DNA from: Medakamo hakoo
Lineage: Eukaryota > Chlorophyta > Trebouxiophyceae > Coccomyxaceae
Direction of reading: 5' to 3'
DNA length: 64,000 bases
NCBI GenBank assembly: GCA_026636295.1
Contig: CP089463.1
Coordinates: forward strand, 930,001 to 994,000
Shown here: piece after piece, positions 42,993-54,356 of the stretch
Numbering within the stretch: the stretch's first letter is position 1
Layout of the letters: the number at the start of each line of letters is the position of its first letter
Notes under the pieces: generated by a model
What the model was told of the DNA's origin: nothing
Seen by the model: the letters and a program-made list of their open reading frames with translations, nothing else
Databases searched by the model: none
Program-made: the position numbers and the translations under genes

Positions 42993-45937
42993 TCACTCTT
43001 TGAACAGCAGGCTCGCCGGGCTGGCCCACGACGGCGGCTCCCCACCGCCCGGCCGGGCCGGTTTGCGCGCCGTGGCCAGCGCTCTCAACAGGTCCATCAT
43101 CTCGTGTTCAGGCACGCCCCCGTCGTCGTCCGGAGCGACGGCGCGGTGCGGCAGCGGGGCGAGCGTGTCTGGCAGGGGAGGGTGGGCGCCCGCGCCACCA
43201 CCGCGGCCGCCGGCCGCGCCACCACCACCGCCGGCTGGCGAGTCGAACAGGGGCCTGGCCAAGTCAGCCGCGTCCAGGACGTCGTCGGCCAGGGCCAGGA
43301 CGTCGGCGGCGTGGGCGGGCGGGACGGGGCCAGCAGACCGCAGCGCGCGGCCGACGGTGCCGGGGGTGGCGGCCAGAGGCGGCGCACCCGCCACATGTTT
43401 ATCCGTCGGCTCCGCCGTGCCCGCCCGGGACTCGCCCACGCCCGCGGCGGCAGACGCACGCAGGTGGGCGACCGCCGGGTTGGTGGGCAAAGGCGGGAGC
43501 GGGGCGGACGCCCGGTGAGGCGGGCGACCCTCAGACGCGGGACGCGGCTGCTGCGGCGGCGCGGACGCCAGCAGCAGGGCCGCCACGCCATCCCGGGGCG
43601 TGGGCGCGGAGGCGGGACGTCCCGAGCGGCCGAGCAAAGCCGGCGTGGGCCGGGGCAGGAGCGACGCCGCGTTGCCACGGCTGCCCGTGAGCAGGGTGGC
43701 GTCGCCGCCGCCCCCGCCGCCTCCCGTGCTGGGCGGCGCGCCGCTGGGCGGGCCGGCCGTGGCCGTGCCGACGCCTGCGCGGGCCGAGCCCAGGGCACGT
43801 GCGCCAAACAGTGGAGTGGCGGACGGCAGGGTGGCCGCACCCGCGGGCGGCGTGGCGATGGGCAGGCCGGCCGCCGCCGCTGCCGCGGCAGGAGGCGAAG
43901 CGCCGGGCAGGCGGGCCGCGCCACCGGCCGCCGGCGGGCCGGGCGTGGCGGCCGCGCCACCGCCACGGCCAGCACCGCCCGACCGCTCCAGTTCTAGGAG
44001 CGCAGCCAGCGTCGCCGGGTCAAAGGCCGGCGCGGGCGGCGGGTGCGGGTGCGCCGCCGCCGCCTCGACAGGCGGCGGCTGAGGCGCTGGCTGGCCAACT
44101 GCCGCAGCTTGCTGCTGCTGCTGGGCACGGGCCGCCGCGGACGACGGCCGGCTGCCGGACCGGCGGCGTTTGGGCGGGGGTTCAACGACAGGTGGACCTG
44201 CCAAGACGGCAGGCCCGACCGTCGTGCGCCCGGGGCCAAACGGCCGGACGGCCGCGCTGGCGGACGCCGGGCGCCCGCCGGCGGCCCGGCCGGTGGAGGC
44301 CCGCCCACCACCCGCGGCACTCGCCGACGCCGGGCGGGCACCGCGGGCAGCCGCTGCCGCGGCCGCCCACTCGTCAACGTTGCCCGCGGACGACGGGCGC
44401 CGGCCGCGGGAGGCTGGGGCGGCGGGCCCGGCGTCGCCGACCGCGTGGTGCGCAGCCGCGCCAGCCGCGCGCCCTCCTGGCGGGACGCAGCCCAGGACGC
44501 CGTGCGACGCCGGCCCACCAAAGCCAAAGGGGGCCAGGGCGGCGGAGGGTGGCCGGGCGGGGGCGGCGCCACCCGCGGGCGCGAGCTTGCCCGTCAGGGA
44601 GAGGGACGCGACCTGGGCCAGGCCGCCCCCGGCCCCGGCGCCTCCAGGCGCCGCGCTGGCCGCGGACGACGGCCGGCTCGCCCGACCGTGTGCGCCGCCG
44701 CTCCCCGCACCCACCCCGCCCTCCACCTTGCGCCGCAGCGTCGAATTCCAGTGGTTTTTGATGGAGTTGTCTGTGCGGCCGGGCAGGTGCGCGGCGATGA
44801 GCGCCCACGCGTTACCGTGCTCCGCGTGCTTGGCAATGAGGATGGCGTCCTCCTCCGCCGTCCACTCGCTCCGCTTGATGGCCGGGTTCAGGTGGTTGTG
44901 CCAGCGTTCCCGGCACTGTTTGCCGATGCGGCCGGGCATGCCTTCCGCGATCGCGCTCCACTTGCGCGGCCCCAAGCGGGTGACCATGTCGAGGATTCTC
45001 GCGTCTTCCTCGGCCGTCCACCCTCCTTTGACCAAGTCGGGGTTGAGCACTTTTTGCCAGCGGTGCAGGCACTGGACGTCGGTGCGGCCGCCGAGGTAGG
45101 ACGCTGTTGGGAGCGGGCGGGGCAGGAGTGGCGGGCGGCACAAGGCGTGTGGTGAGTGGGAGCGGATGGAGAGAAGTGTGGTCGAATAGCGCGCCGGCGT
45201 GTTTTGGTTGCGCGCAAAAGACACGCCCGCGGTTGAGTGGAGAGCCTTTCCCGCCGCCCGTTCCGCCACGCGATGGGATGATCGTTGAGCGCGCCTTCTA
45301 TTGGCGAGCAGTGTGGGCCCAAGAAAACCCGGAGGTCGCGGCTGGTCCCGCGCAAATTCGGCGAGCGAAACGCGCCATCTTGCCCGTCTAACCTCTCCTG
45401 TGCCTGCTTCTCATGGGAGGCACGCGGCACGGGTGACAGGTCCGCGCCGCACCCTCCGACCCCGCCCCTCGCGTCTGCACTCACCGATCTTCTTCCAACA
45501 CCGGCCGCCGTGCAGGGAGACGGCCCGGCGCAGGATCTCGTCCTGTTTGGTGTGTTGGCGAGAGACGATGGGATGGGATGGGTTGTGGTCGGGCCCCGCG
45601 ACGAGGAAAGTGCGCGCCAAGAAAAGACTACAAAAAGCACTTGCTCTTACCTCTTCCGCCGTCCAGCCGCCTTTCCCAGACCGACGGCTGGGCCCACCCA
45701 TTTTGCTGTGAAGGGAGGGTAGGCGTGTGAAGGACGCGGGTTGTGAGAGCGCGCGCGCCCAACTTTTTCGCTTTTTCGTCGCGCATCGTCTCCGCGCGCT
45801 CGCCCTCCCATCAAGACGCGCGCCCCGCCGCCCGCACAGCTCATCCCCCGTCTCTCTCCACCTCCTCACCCTTCGACGGGCGGTAGAATGGCCAGCGACC
45901 GCGCCAGGGCCGGGTTCGCCGGCGGCGGCGGGTCCAT
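42993..45937 (-). CDS. MYB3R: R1R2R3-MYB (MYB3R) transcription factor
   Basis: Four exons, 45937-45870, 45705-45651, 45542-45485 and 45103-42993 (phases 2, 0, 1), encode 763 aa. Three MYB repeats lie in the first 175 residues. R1 is [20 protein letters not shown] and [21 protein letters not shown], spread over three exons. R2 is [21 protein letters not shown]3 is [20 protein letters not shown] with [16 protein letters not shown]3R proteins control G2/M genes in plants through MSA elements. The remaining 580 residues are Ala/Pro/Gly-rich and unconserved. The first exon ([15 protein letters not shown]) was recovered because an acceptor directly precedes the apparent ATG at 45701 and the upstream exon joins in frame. 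Confidence 0.92.
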
Positions 45938-46074
45938 GGTTTTGAGGGGAGGGGGGGCGGCCCGTGTGCCAGTGCGCGGTCTGTCGCGAGCGCGCAAAAT
46001 GGAGAGTGAAGGCACACACACCCTTCCGTCGTTTCTTTACCTCCGCCCCCGCCCCCGCGTCCCAGCGCCACATC

Positions 46075-47953
46075 TCACGCCACCGCCGCCACCTTCTCCC
46101 CCAGAGGCACGACAGCATCGCTGTACTCCCCCACCGGCAGGTCGGCCACGCCACCCCCCTCATTCACGACCAGGACGTCGCCCTTGAACACGGTGCCGGG
46201 CGCAAACCGCACCGCGCCCTTCACCGTCACGCTCTTGGCGCCCCGCAGCGACGGCGGCTCGGGGACGAGGGCCTCGTAGTCGTCCACCAGCTTGTACGCC
46301 TTGCCATCCAAGTCCACCTTGGGCAGGGGGGACACCGTCGGCTCGACCGTCGACGCGTCCGTGACGCGGTACGCGTCCGAGCGCAGGACGAACAGGTCGG
46401 ACGTCGTCTTGACGGGCGCGAAGCGGGTGCGCGGCACGACGACGGCGGCCGCGCCGTCGAACAGTTCGATGGCCGATCCCATGGCGGTCTCCAACTGGTA
46501 GACGGCGGGGGAGGAGCCGTCGCGCGGGTCGACCGTCTTGGCGTTTTTGATGAGCGGCAGGCGGAGCGCGCCGACGCCCGAGTCGTCGAGCGCCGCCTTC
46601 AGGGCGGGCAGGCTGACCCACAGGTTGTTGGTGTTGAAGAAGGCGTGCTTGGACACGTCCTCGAACGCGGCCTTGTCTTCGGGCCGGCACTGGGCGGACT
46701 CGCGCAGGAGCAGGCGGCCGTCGGACGACCGGCGGGCCAGGTGGCCGCCCTTTTTGTCGGCGTCCGTCCGGGGGGCGACCTCCATCAGGAAGGGCGCGCC
46801 GCTGCTGGCAAAGTGGGCCAGCAGCGCCAGGTCCAGCGTGGCGCCCAGGTTGTCGGCGTTGGAGACGAAGAGCGTCTCCACGCCGGCGGCCAGCAGGCGG
46901 TCCAACAGGCCGGAGCCGGCCAGGGAGGGGTAGACGTCGCCGTGGCCGGGCGGGCACCACTCCAGGTCCGGGTCGGCCGGCCAGGACACGGGCTGCAGCG
47001 TTTTGGCGTCCAGCTTGGGTGACTTGTTCTGCAGGAGTTCGGCGTCCGGTTCGGACACCAGGTCGCCGTGGCCGCGGCCCTCCAGGAATGCCCGCGTGTC
47101 GGCCGCCGTGGAGAAGGAGTTCATGAGGATGAAGCGGACGTGCGACCCGGTGCTGGCCCGCAAGTGCTTCACCTGGCGGGCGATGAGGTCCAGGAAGGAC
47201 GCGCCCGGCTTGACTTCCAGCAGGGCCTTGGCTTTGGCCAGGCCCATGGACGTGCCCAGGCCGCCGTTGAGCTTGAGGACGGCAGTCTTGGACAGGAGGG
47301 CCTGGAGTGGGGTGGGGGTGGGCGTGGAGCGGAGTGGAGTGGAGAGGATGGATGAGGCGGAAGCGTGCGCACGCGTGCGCGCTCGTTGTTTCCGGCCGAT
47401 GCTGCTTCCTCTCTCCGTCGTCGCGTGCTCTCCGCACCTTGAGCTCGTCCGCGCCCGGCGCCGCCGCGTGCAGGTCTTCCAGCGTGGGCAGGCCCGTGAC
47501 GGGCGTGATGTCGTCCTCCGGGATCTGGCGTGGGTGTGACAGTGGGGAGAGGGAGGCGTGAGAACGGCGCGCGGCCGCTGTCCGGTCGCGCAAAGGAGCG
47601 TGTTCGTTTTTCTTTCGCCCCCGAAAATATGTGCCGGTATGGCCGCGCCTCCATCCCCACTCGGCCTGAGCGTGGAGCACGGGCGCTCGGGCTCCAGGAG
47701 AGGGCCGGTCGGGCGTGGGAAAGAGAGGGTGGTCGGGGGACGGCGACGGCGAAAAAGGGTGCGGCGTGAACGGGCACCCCTGCGCCCAGTCCGCCCACTC
47801 CCTCCCTCCGCCCCAAGCACGCACCATGCCCGTCGCGCCCGACGCCAGCGCGTCAAAGTTGAGGCGGAAGGCGGCGATGGCTGCGTCGCTCAGGCCGGCC
47901 GCCTTCATCTTGTCCTGGACGGGCGCGAAGGAGGGCGCCGTCGTCGCGGCCAT
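46075..47953 (-). CDS. UGP: UDP-glucose pyrophosphorylase (UGPase, UGP2 type)
   Basis: Three exons, 47953-47825, 47524-47438 and 47301-46075 (phases 0, 0), encode 480 aa. The enzyme makes UDP-glucose from glucose 1-phosphate and UTP in the cytosol. Blocks: LKLNGGLGTSMG (nucleotide loop), FILMNSFSTAADTRAFL, EWCPPGHGDVYPSLAGSGLL, LFVSNADNLGA (metal and uridine site), FFNTNNLWVSLPAL, KTVDPRDGSSPAVYQLETAMG and the C-terminal beta-helix (VRFAPGTVFKGDV). Length is standard for eukaryotic UGPase. The gene is 137 bp upstream of MYB3R on the same strand and divergent from YIF1 (152 bp). Intron 1 has nested complementary ends. Identification is secure. Confidence 0.97.
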
Positions 47954-48105
47954 GGTGAGAGTTGTCTTTTTTTGGGGGGGGGGGAGCGCGCGCGCGTGCG
48001 CCGGGGTGGTGGTGGGGCAGGTGCAGATGGAGGGAGTGGGGAGTGTGACGAGTGAGCGCGCTCGTGGCATTGGCCGTTCCACTTAGTCTTTTTCCCTGCC
48101 ACACC
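47954..48105. promoter_or_regulatory. Divergent 152-bp promoter region (UGPase / YIF1)
   Basis: The spacer between outward-facing ATGs. T7 followed by G10 lies close to the UGPase start. No recognised box. Confidence 0.45.
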
Positions 48106-49769
48106 ATGTCCTGGCAGCCGCCGCCCCAAAACCAGGGCGGTTGGGGCCCGCCCCCACCGGGCAACGGCGCCGCCCCGCAGCAGAGGCGACAACAGGCCAA
48201 CGGCGGGCAGGCGCAGGCGCAGTGGGGCGCGGGCGCGCCCGCCGCGCCGCCGCCGCAGCAACAGCAGCCACCCTCGTCCCCGTACGGTTACGGTGGCCCG
48301 CCTCCCCCACCGGCGTACGGCCAGCAGGCGTACGGTGGGCCGCCACCGGCGGCGCAAGGCGGCTGGGGCGGGCAGCAACAGGTGAGGGAGACGGCATTGT
48401 TTTTCTGTTGTCGTCGTTCGCGCGGGCCGAGTGCGCGCGGGTGCGCGGGGACTCGGGCACGCGCGCACGCGGCAGGCTCGGCCTCGAGCCCGCGGCTTGC
48501 TGCCATTGCCGCCCCACACGCTCGTGCCAAGAACAGGGCGGAGCAACAGGGAGAGCCGCGCGCTGTGCCACGTTCCTCTCAACCTTCTTCTACCCAAACA
48601 AATAAAACCAGGCCCCCCCGCCATCCTACCAGCAGCAGCCGGCCTCTGCCGCGTCCGCTGCCGCCGCCGCCGCGGCCGCCGCCGCTCTCGGAGCTGCTTT
48701 AGGTGGTGGTGGATCGGCCACCAACCCTTCCGACCCTTACCAATTCGCGGCCGGCTTGGCCGCCGACGCCCTGCGCGCGGGCGCCGCGCCAGGCGGCATG
48801 CTGGAAAAGGCGGGCGCCCTGTTCAAGGGCGGGTGGGGCGCGCTTGCCAAGGGCGGAGGCGGAGGCTCCGCCGGCGGGTCGGCCGACGGCGGCAGCGGCG
48901 GGCGGGTGGGCTCGCCGGGCGAGGCGTACTCGTCGTCCACCAGCGGTGGGCGGGGCGCCGGTGGCTGGTTTGGCGCGGGCCAGGCCCTGCACGTCTCCAC
49001 GCGCTACGCCACGTCCAAGCTCGCCCTGCTGGCGACGCCCTGGGCTCGGCGGTGGTCGTACACCCGGACTCGAGAGGCGGGCGCGGGCGGCGGCGGCGGC
49101 GGCGGCGGGGCCGGAGGGCCGTACGCGCCGCCGGCCCGCGACGTGTCCGCGCCCGACCTGTACCTGCCGCTGATGGCGGCCCTGACCCTGGCCCTGCTGC
49201 GCGGCGTGGCGGCCGTGGCGGCGGGGCGGTTCGCTCCCGACACGCTGGCCGCCGCCGTGTCCGCCGTCTTCACCGCGTGGGCCCTGCACGCGGGGGTGTT
49301 GAAGGGCGCGCTGTGGGCGCTGGGCGCGAGCGCGGCCGCGCCGCTGGCGGAAGTCGTCGCGTACGCCGGCTACCCCGCCGTCCACGGGTCCGCCGCCTGC
49401 GCCGTCCGCGCCGCGTCGGACTGGCGGGTCGTGCAGGGCCGGCTGGCGGCCGGTGGGGGCGCGGCGTCCCTGGCGGGCGGCGCAGGTGCGGCGGCTGGAG
49501 GCCCGCCAGCCGGCTCGTCTGCCTCGGCCGCCGTCGCTGCGTCGGGCGGCTGGCTGCCCGCCGCCGTCACGGCCTACGGCGCCTGCGCGTCCGGCGTCTT
49601 CCTGGTCCGCTCCCTCAAGCGCGTCCTGTTCCAGGACGGGGGCGGGCGGGCCGGCGGCGGGCGTGCGTCGTCGCCGTCATCCAACTACGTCCTGCTGGCG
49701 GTGTGGGCGGCGCAGTGGCCGCTCGTGTGGTGGATGGCGCGCGGGTGCCGCATCCCCGCGCCGCCGTGA
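48106..49769 (+). CDS. YIF1: YIF1-family ER-Golgi membrane protein
   Basis: Two exons, 48106-48381 and 48612-49769 (phase 0), encode 477 aa. YIF1 with YIP1 acts in COPII vesicle traffic between ER and Golgi. The N-terminal 130 residues are Pro/Gln/Gly-rich. The conserved core includes DPYQFAAGLAADALRAG, LHVSTRYATSKLALLATPW and DVSAPDLYLPLMAALTLAL, followed by four or five hydrophobic segments to the C-terminus. Gly-rich loops enlarge it relative to animal YIF1 (about 300 aa). It is convergent with the PP2-A10-like gene. A TG repeat starts 25 nt after the stop (49794-49820). Confidence 0.9.
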
Positions 49770-49924
49770 GGGGGCGGGCGGGGGGGGGGGGCGGTGTGCG
49801 TGTGTGTGTGTCTGTGTGTGAGAAAGCGGCGGTGCAGCAGCTCGGCTAATGAGCTGTGCGCAGCGCGCCTGAAGGCAAACAAAGCTAACACTCCCCCTCC
49901 CCCGTCTGTTGCCCCCCGCCCCTC

Positions 49925-51982
49925 TCACGCGGCCGGTGGGCAGACCCGCCCAGCCAGCCAGGGCAGCGGGTCGTCAGGCCCCCCACCCGCGCACAGCCCG
50001 CTGAGGACGGCGGCCCGGCGCAGGATGGCGACCGCCACGGCCGCGGCGAGGAGGGCGCCCAACAGCGCGACTGCCAGGGCCGGGACCAGCGGGAGCGGCT
50101 CGGGCGGCGGCGCGGCCGAGCGCGCAGAGCCCGGGCGGGCGGCCGGCCGGGGCGGCGGCGGCCCCGCCGCCTCGGGCACCGCCATCCGCGCAGCTTTCGC
50201 CCGCTCCGCCGCCCACGCCGTCACCCGAGCACGGACCGCGGACGGCGCCGCCGCGATCGTCGACCCGGCCACTCCCATGGCGGTCTTCACGCCCGCGGAC
50301 GCGGACGCCGCGGCCAGAGAGAGCGCGAGCGCGCGCGCGTCGGGTGCCCTCGCCAGGCGCGCCAGGCCGCCCACCCACCCGCCCTCCTCCGCCGCGGCAT
50401 CCCCGCCCTCACCGCCCAGGTTCGCCATGGCAGGTGGCGTGTCCACGCCCGCGGCCCGGCGCAGGCGGGCGGCCTGGGCGCGGGCGGGCGCGGCGGGCAT
50501 CGTTGCGCCGGCGGCGTCGAGGAGGGCGGACACGCACGCGGCCGCGCCCGCGCGCGTCAGCCGCTCCGCGCCGGGGACGTTGTCCGGCGCGCACACCGCC
50601 GACACGAGGGCGCCCCACCCCCCGCCGGCCGCACCCCGGTCGAGCCAGGCGCCCACCGCGGCGGCGGACGCGGCGGAGGCGGCGCCGGCGACGGCCGCGC
50701 CACCCGCGGGCGAGGCGGCCCACTCCAAGACTGTCGCCAGGGCGGCCAGCAGCGGGTCGCGGGCCGGGGTGGGGCGGGACGCAGCAGCCGCGCCCGGGCT
50801 GGTCGCCTTGACCAGGGTCAGCGTGGCGGCCGCGTCGTCCGGCGAGGCGGCGAGCGTCCCGCCGTTGAGCGGGCGCGGGATGGGCGGGGTGGGCGCAGGG
50901 ACCGGCGGCGGCGCACGGCCGCCGTGCGGCGGGTGCGGCGTCCGGACGTAGCCCATCGCGTCCAGGTACTCGCGCGTCGAGGCCTTGCACGCGGCGGAGA
51001 CGGCCAGGATGACCAGGGCCTCGGCCCGGCCGCCGCCGCGCCCGCCGGCAAGGGCGGCGAGGGAGGAGGTGGAGGACCCGGGCGTCAGCCGGGCGTCGCC
51101 GCCGCCGTCGCCGCTGCTGGTGGCGGCGGGTGAGCTCCTCCTGTCCGCGTCGAAGAGGGCCGACAGAGCTCCCGCCGTGGCGGCGGCGGCCAGGGAAGCC
51201 GTGGCGCGGGCGACGTCCTGTGTTTTTGCGTCGAGGAGGCAGGGCGGAGGGTTGTGAAGGCCGCGCGTTCGCCATGCGTGGCTGTCCAAGGAATAAGGAA
51301 GGAGAGAGCTCCGCCCCCACGGCGCCACCGCGGCGCCCTGCAGTCCAAGCCCAACTCACCGGTGAGGCAGCCAGCCGCGCCAGCTGCGCCAGCGAGTCCG
51401 GCACCTCGCCATCGGGCGTCCGCCCTTCCACAAAGTCGGCCGCGTCGCGCGCGACCGCCGCGCCCAGGCCAGCCAGCGCGGCGACCGCATCACGGGCGCG
51501 TGCGGCCGCTTCCAAAGACGAAGACGCGGCGGCGGTCCACCGGGCTAGCGTGGACGGTGGGGGTGGGGGTAAGCCTGCGGCCGCCCGCTCCTCGGCTTCG
51601 CGGCGGGACCTGGGAGGTGGCGGGCGTGGAAGGAGGGAACGGCGTGAGGAGACGCGAGAGGGGAAGGGACATGCACGGCTGGCGAAGGCGGGGCGTGCGG
51701 CGCGCGGAGTGCGCCGGAGTGCGGCCAGCTCTCACCCAGCTTCCGCCCGGCGCGATGGCTGGCCTGGCTCTTCCTCCAGGCTCCCAGCCGAGCGCCGATG
51801 GGCGCGGCGGCCGGCACGCGGGCGCGGCGCCCCAGTTTTTGCAACCGCGGCGGTGCGCCGCATTGGCGGCGCAGTGTGTCTTCGCACCTGTAGTACCGCC
51901 AGGCCACGTACCCGCCCGCCGCGGCGGCTGCCGTGGCCAGAGCCACCCGGCGGCGTCGAGCGGCCGCCGCCGGGGTGGGCAT
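49925..51982 (-). CDS. PHLOEM PROTEIN 2-LIKE A10-related membrane protein
   Basis: Three exons, 51982-51888, 51609-51360 and 51217-49925 (phases 2, 0), encode 545 aa. An N-terminal hydrophobic segment (ALATAAAAAGGYVAWRYY) is followed by ADFVEGRTPDGEVPDSLAQLARLAAS and DVARATASLAAAATAGAL. These align with the plant PP2-A10-like family, in which DFL...IPNSLKQL precedes a long helical region. A second hydrophobic segment lies at the C-terminus (VPALAVALLGALLAAAVAVAIL). The function of the family is unknown; the name is historical. Alanine-rich composition makes distant homology uncertain, but the exon 2 block and overall layout are persuasive. The second intron has an 8-bp perfect complement between its arms. 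Confidence 0.72.
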
Positions 51983-52106
51983 GGGTGGGTGTGCAGGCGC
52001 GGGTCGCGAGCGAAGGGGGCGGGCGAGCGAAACGAAAGAGTGAGGAGGGAGTGTATGACCGCCTTCCGCTGCCCCTCCTCATTCCGCCTATTGATGCCAG
52101 CCAGGC
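51983..52106. promoter_or_regulatory. Divergent 124-bp promoter region (PP2-A10-like / HBS1-like)
   Basis: The spacer between outward-facing ATGs. It is purine-rich near 52020-52050 (GAGCGAAACGAAAGAG). No recognised box. Confidence 0.45.
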
Positions 52107-54198
52107 ATGGCGTCCCGCAAAGGACGCGGCGGCTGGGACGCCGACGACTACGGCGACTACTCGGACGACTTCGACGATGAGTACGATGACGACGGCTACG
52201 ACGCGTACGACCGCGGCGGCGGCGGCGCGACCGTCCAGGTGCGCGCGTGCTGCTGGGGGGAGGGGGCGGGGTGCGCGGGGCCGCCGCGTGCGTCGTAGTC
52301 CCCGCGGTGTGCGGCGGGAGAGCGGGCGTCGCACGCACTGCAACACTCCCGGCTGCGTCATGCCGATGCTGCGTATTCCCGCCGTCGTCAATGCTGCGCC
52401 TGAACGCTGCCTGGTCGGCCGTGCCGCAACGAAACAAAAAATGTGCATGCGGCCGCTCAACCTTAACCATCCCTCCGTCCCCACTCAACAGGCCAAGGCC
52501 AAGGCCGCGCCGGCCAAGAAGGCACCGGTCCTTCCGCCTGCAGGCCGTGGAAAGGCAAAAGCTCCAGCCACAAAAGCTCCAGGAGCCAAAGGGCCGGCGG
52601 CCAAGGCGGCCGCACCCGCACCACCACAACCACCACCCGCACCATCCACCTCCACCGGCCCGGACGTCGCGGCCGCCGTCGCGCGCCTGACCCTGGGCAC
52701 AACAACACCCACCACGCACACGGCCTCCCAGCCATACACCCCTGAGCCCCGCCTGGCGGCCGCGCTGGCGGCCGGCCCGCCCCACCCCCCGCGCGGCCGC
52801 CACCCGGGCGAGCTGCACCTCGTGATCCTGGGTCACGTGGACGCGGGCAAGTCCACGCTCACGGGCAGGCTGCTGGCCGACGTCGGCGCCGTGCCCGGGC
52901 GGGCCGCCGCCGCCCTGGCTCGCGCCGCGTCCGCGGCGGGCAAGGGGTCGTTCGGGTGGGCGTGGCTCCTGGACGCGAGCGAGGACGAGCGGTCGCGCGG
53001 CGTCACCGTCGACGTCGCCGCCGCCCGGTTCGGCCCCACCCGGCACTGGGGCTGTGTGGCGGTGGCGGACGCGCCCGGGCACCGGGACTTTGTGCCCGCC
53101 GCAATGACGGGCGCGGCGTGCGCGGACGCGGCGGTGCTGGTCGTGGATGGCACGCCCGGCGGGTTTGAGGCCGGCTTTTCCGGCGGCGGCGGCGGCGGCT
53201 CCGGCCAGACGCGGGAGCACGCCGCCCTGGCCCGCGCCCTGGGCGTCGACCAGGTCATCGTCGCCGTCACCAAGCTGGACGGCCTGGGCTGGCCGGCCGA
53301 CCGGTTTGACGCCGTGCGGGCGGCGCTCGGCCCGTTCCTGGCCTCCCTCGGCTTTGCGCCCTCCCGCACGCAGTGGCTGCCCGTCTCCGCGCCTGACGGC
53401 CAAAACGTGAGCGCGCCGCCCACGCACCCGCACCTGGCGTCCTGGTGGGGTACCGGCGGGCGTGGCGGCGGCGTGGAGCCGGGCGGCACGCCGGACGACC
53501 CGTACCCGACCCTCGCCTCCGCGGTCGACGCCCTGTCCCCCGTCCCGCGCGATGCGTCCGCGCCCCTGCGCCTGCCCGTCGCGGACGTGGGGAAAGGCCC
53601 ACGCGGGACTGTGACGGTGGCCGGGCGCATTGCCGCGGGCGCGGTGTGCGGCGGGATGCGGCTGGTCGTCGTGCCGGGGGGTGTGCCCGCCACGGTCGAG
53701 AGCCTGTCCACCGTCCAGCCGGAGGACGGAGACGGCGGCGGAGCGCCTTTGGCCTTCCGTCCAGCCCAGCTCGCCGTCGCGGGCCAAGGCGTGGAAGTGT
53801 GCCTGGCCGGCCTGCCCGGCCCCGAAGCTGTGGCGGCCGGGTGCGTGCTCTGCCCGGCGTCCGCGCCCGCGCCAACCTACGCCTCCTTCACCGCCCGCGT
53901 CGTCGTCATGGACACGCCGGGCGCGCCGCCTTTACTCAGGGGCGCGTCCGTCACCCTGCACGCGCATGCGCTGAGAGAAGCCGCCGTCGTGAGTGGGCTG
54001 GTCGCGCTGTTGGACGCGGGGACGGGCGACGTGGTGCGGCAAAAGCCACGCCTCGTCCCGCGCGGCGCCTCCGCGCTGGTCACCATCACGCCCGCCCGGC
54101 CCGTGGCGCTGGACGCGGAGTGCACAGGCCTGGGGAGGATCGCGCTGCGGGATGGCGGGCGCACGGTGGCGGTCGGCGTCGTGGTGGGAGGCGGATGA
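52107..54198 (+). CDS. HBS1: HBS1-like ribosome-rescue GTPase (eEF1A/eRF3 superfamily)
   Basis: Two exons, 52107-52238 and 52492-54198 (phase 0), encode 612 aa. HBS1 with Dom34/Pelota rescues stalled ribosomes. The short acidic N-terminus (WDADDYGDYSDDFDDEYDDD) is followed by a Lys/Ala/Pro linker. The GTPase domain has G1 GHVDAGKSTLTG, the switch region DEDERSRGVTVDVA-like (DASEDERSRGVTVDVA), G3 DAPGHRDF and G5 PVSAPDGQN. Domains II and III follow, with a normal end. The switch region and K-x-SFGWAWLLD point to HBS1 rather than eEF1A. The G4 motif reads VTKLD (Thr at residue 304) where NKxD is expected, which is unusual for a translational GTPase. The intron ends are G-rich and C-rich complements. 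Confidence 0.88.
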
Positions 54199-54356
54199 CA
54201 CACATGACAATGCAAGGCGCAGGGGTTTTTGTCTCTCTCGACACATGTGGTGTGGGGAAGCACACACGCACCGACCCACACCCCTTCCCCGCGTCGCCCG
54301 CGCGCGCTGGCCCGCCCCCACCTCCTCTATCACACACACACTCAAAACACACAAAT

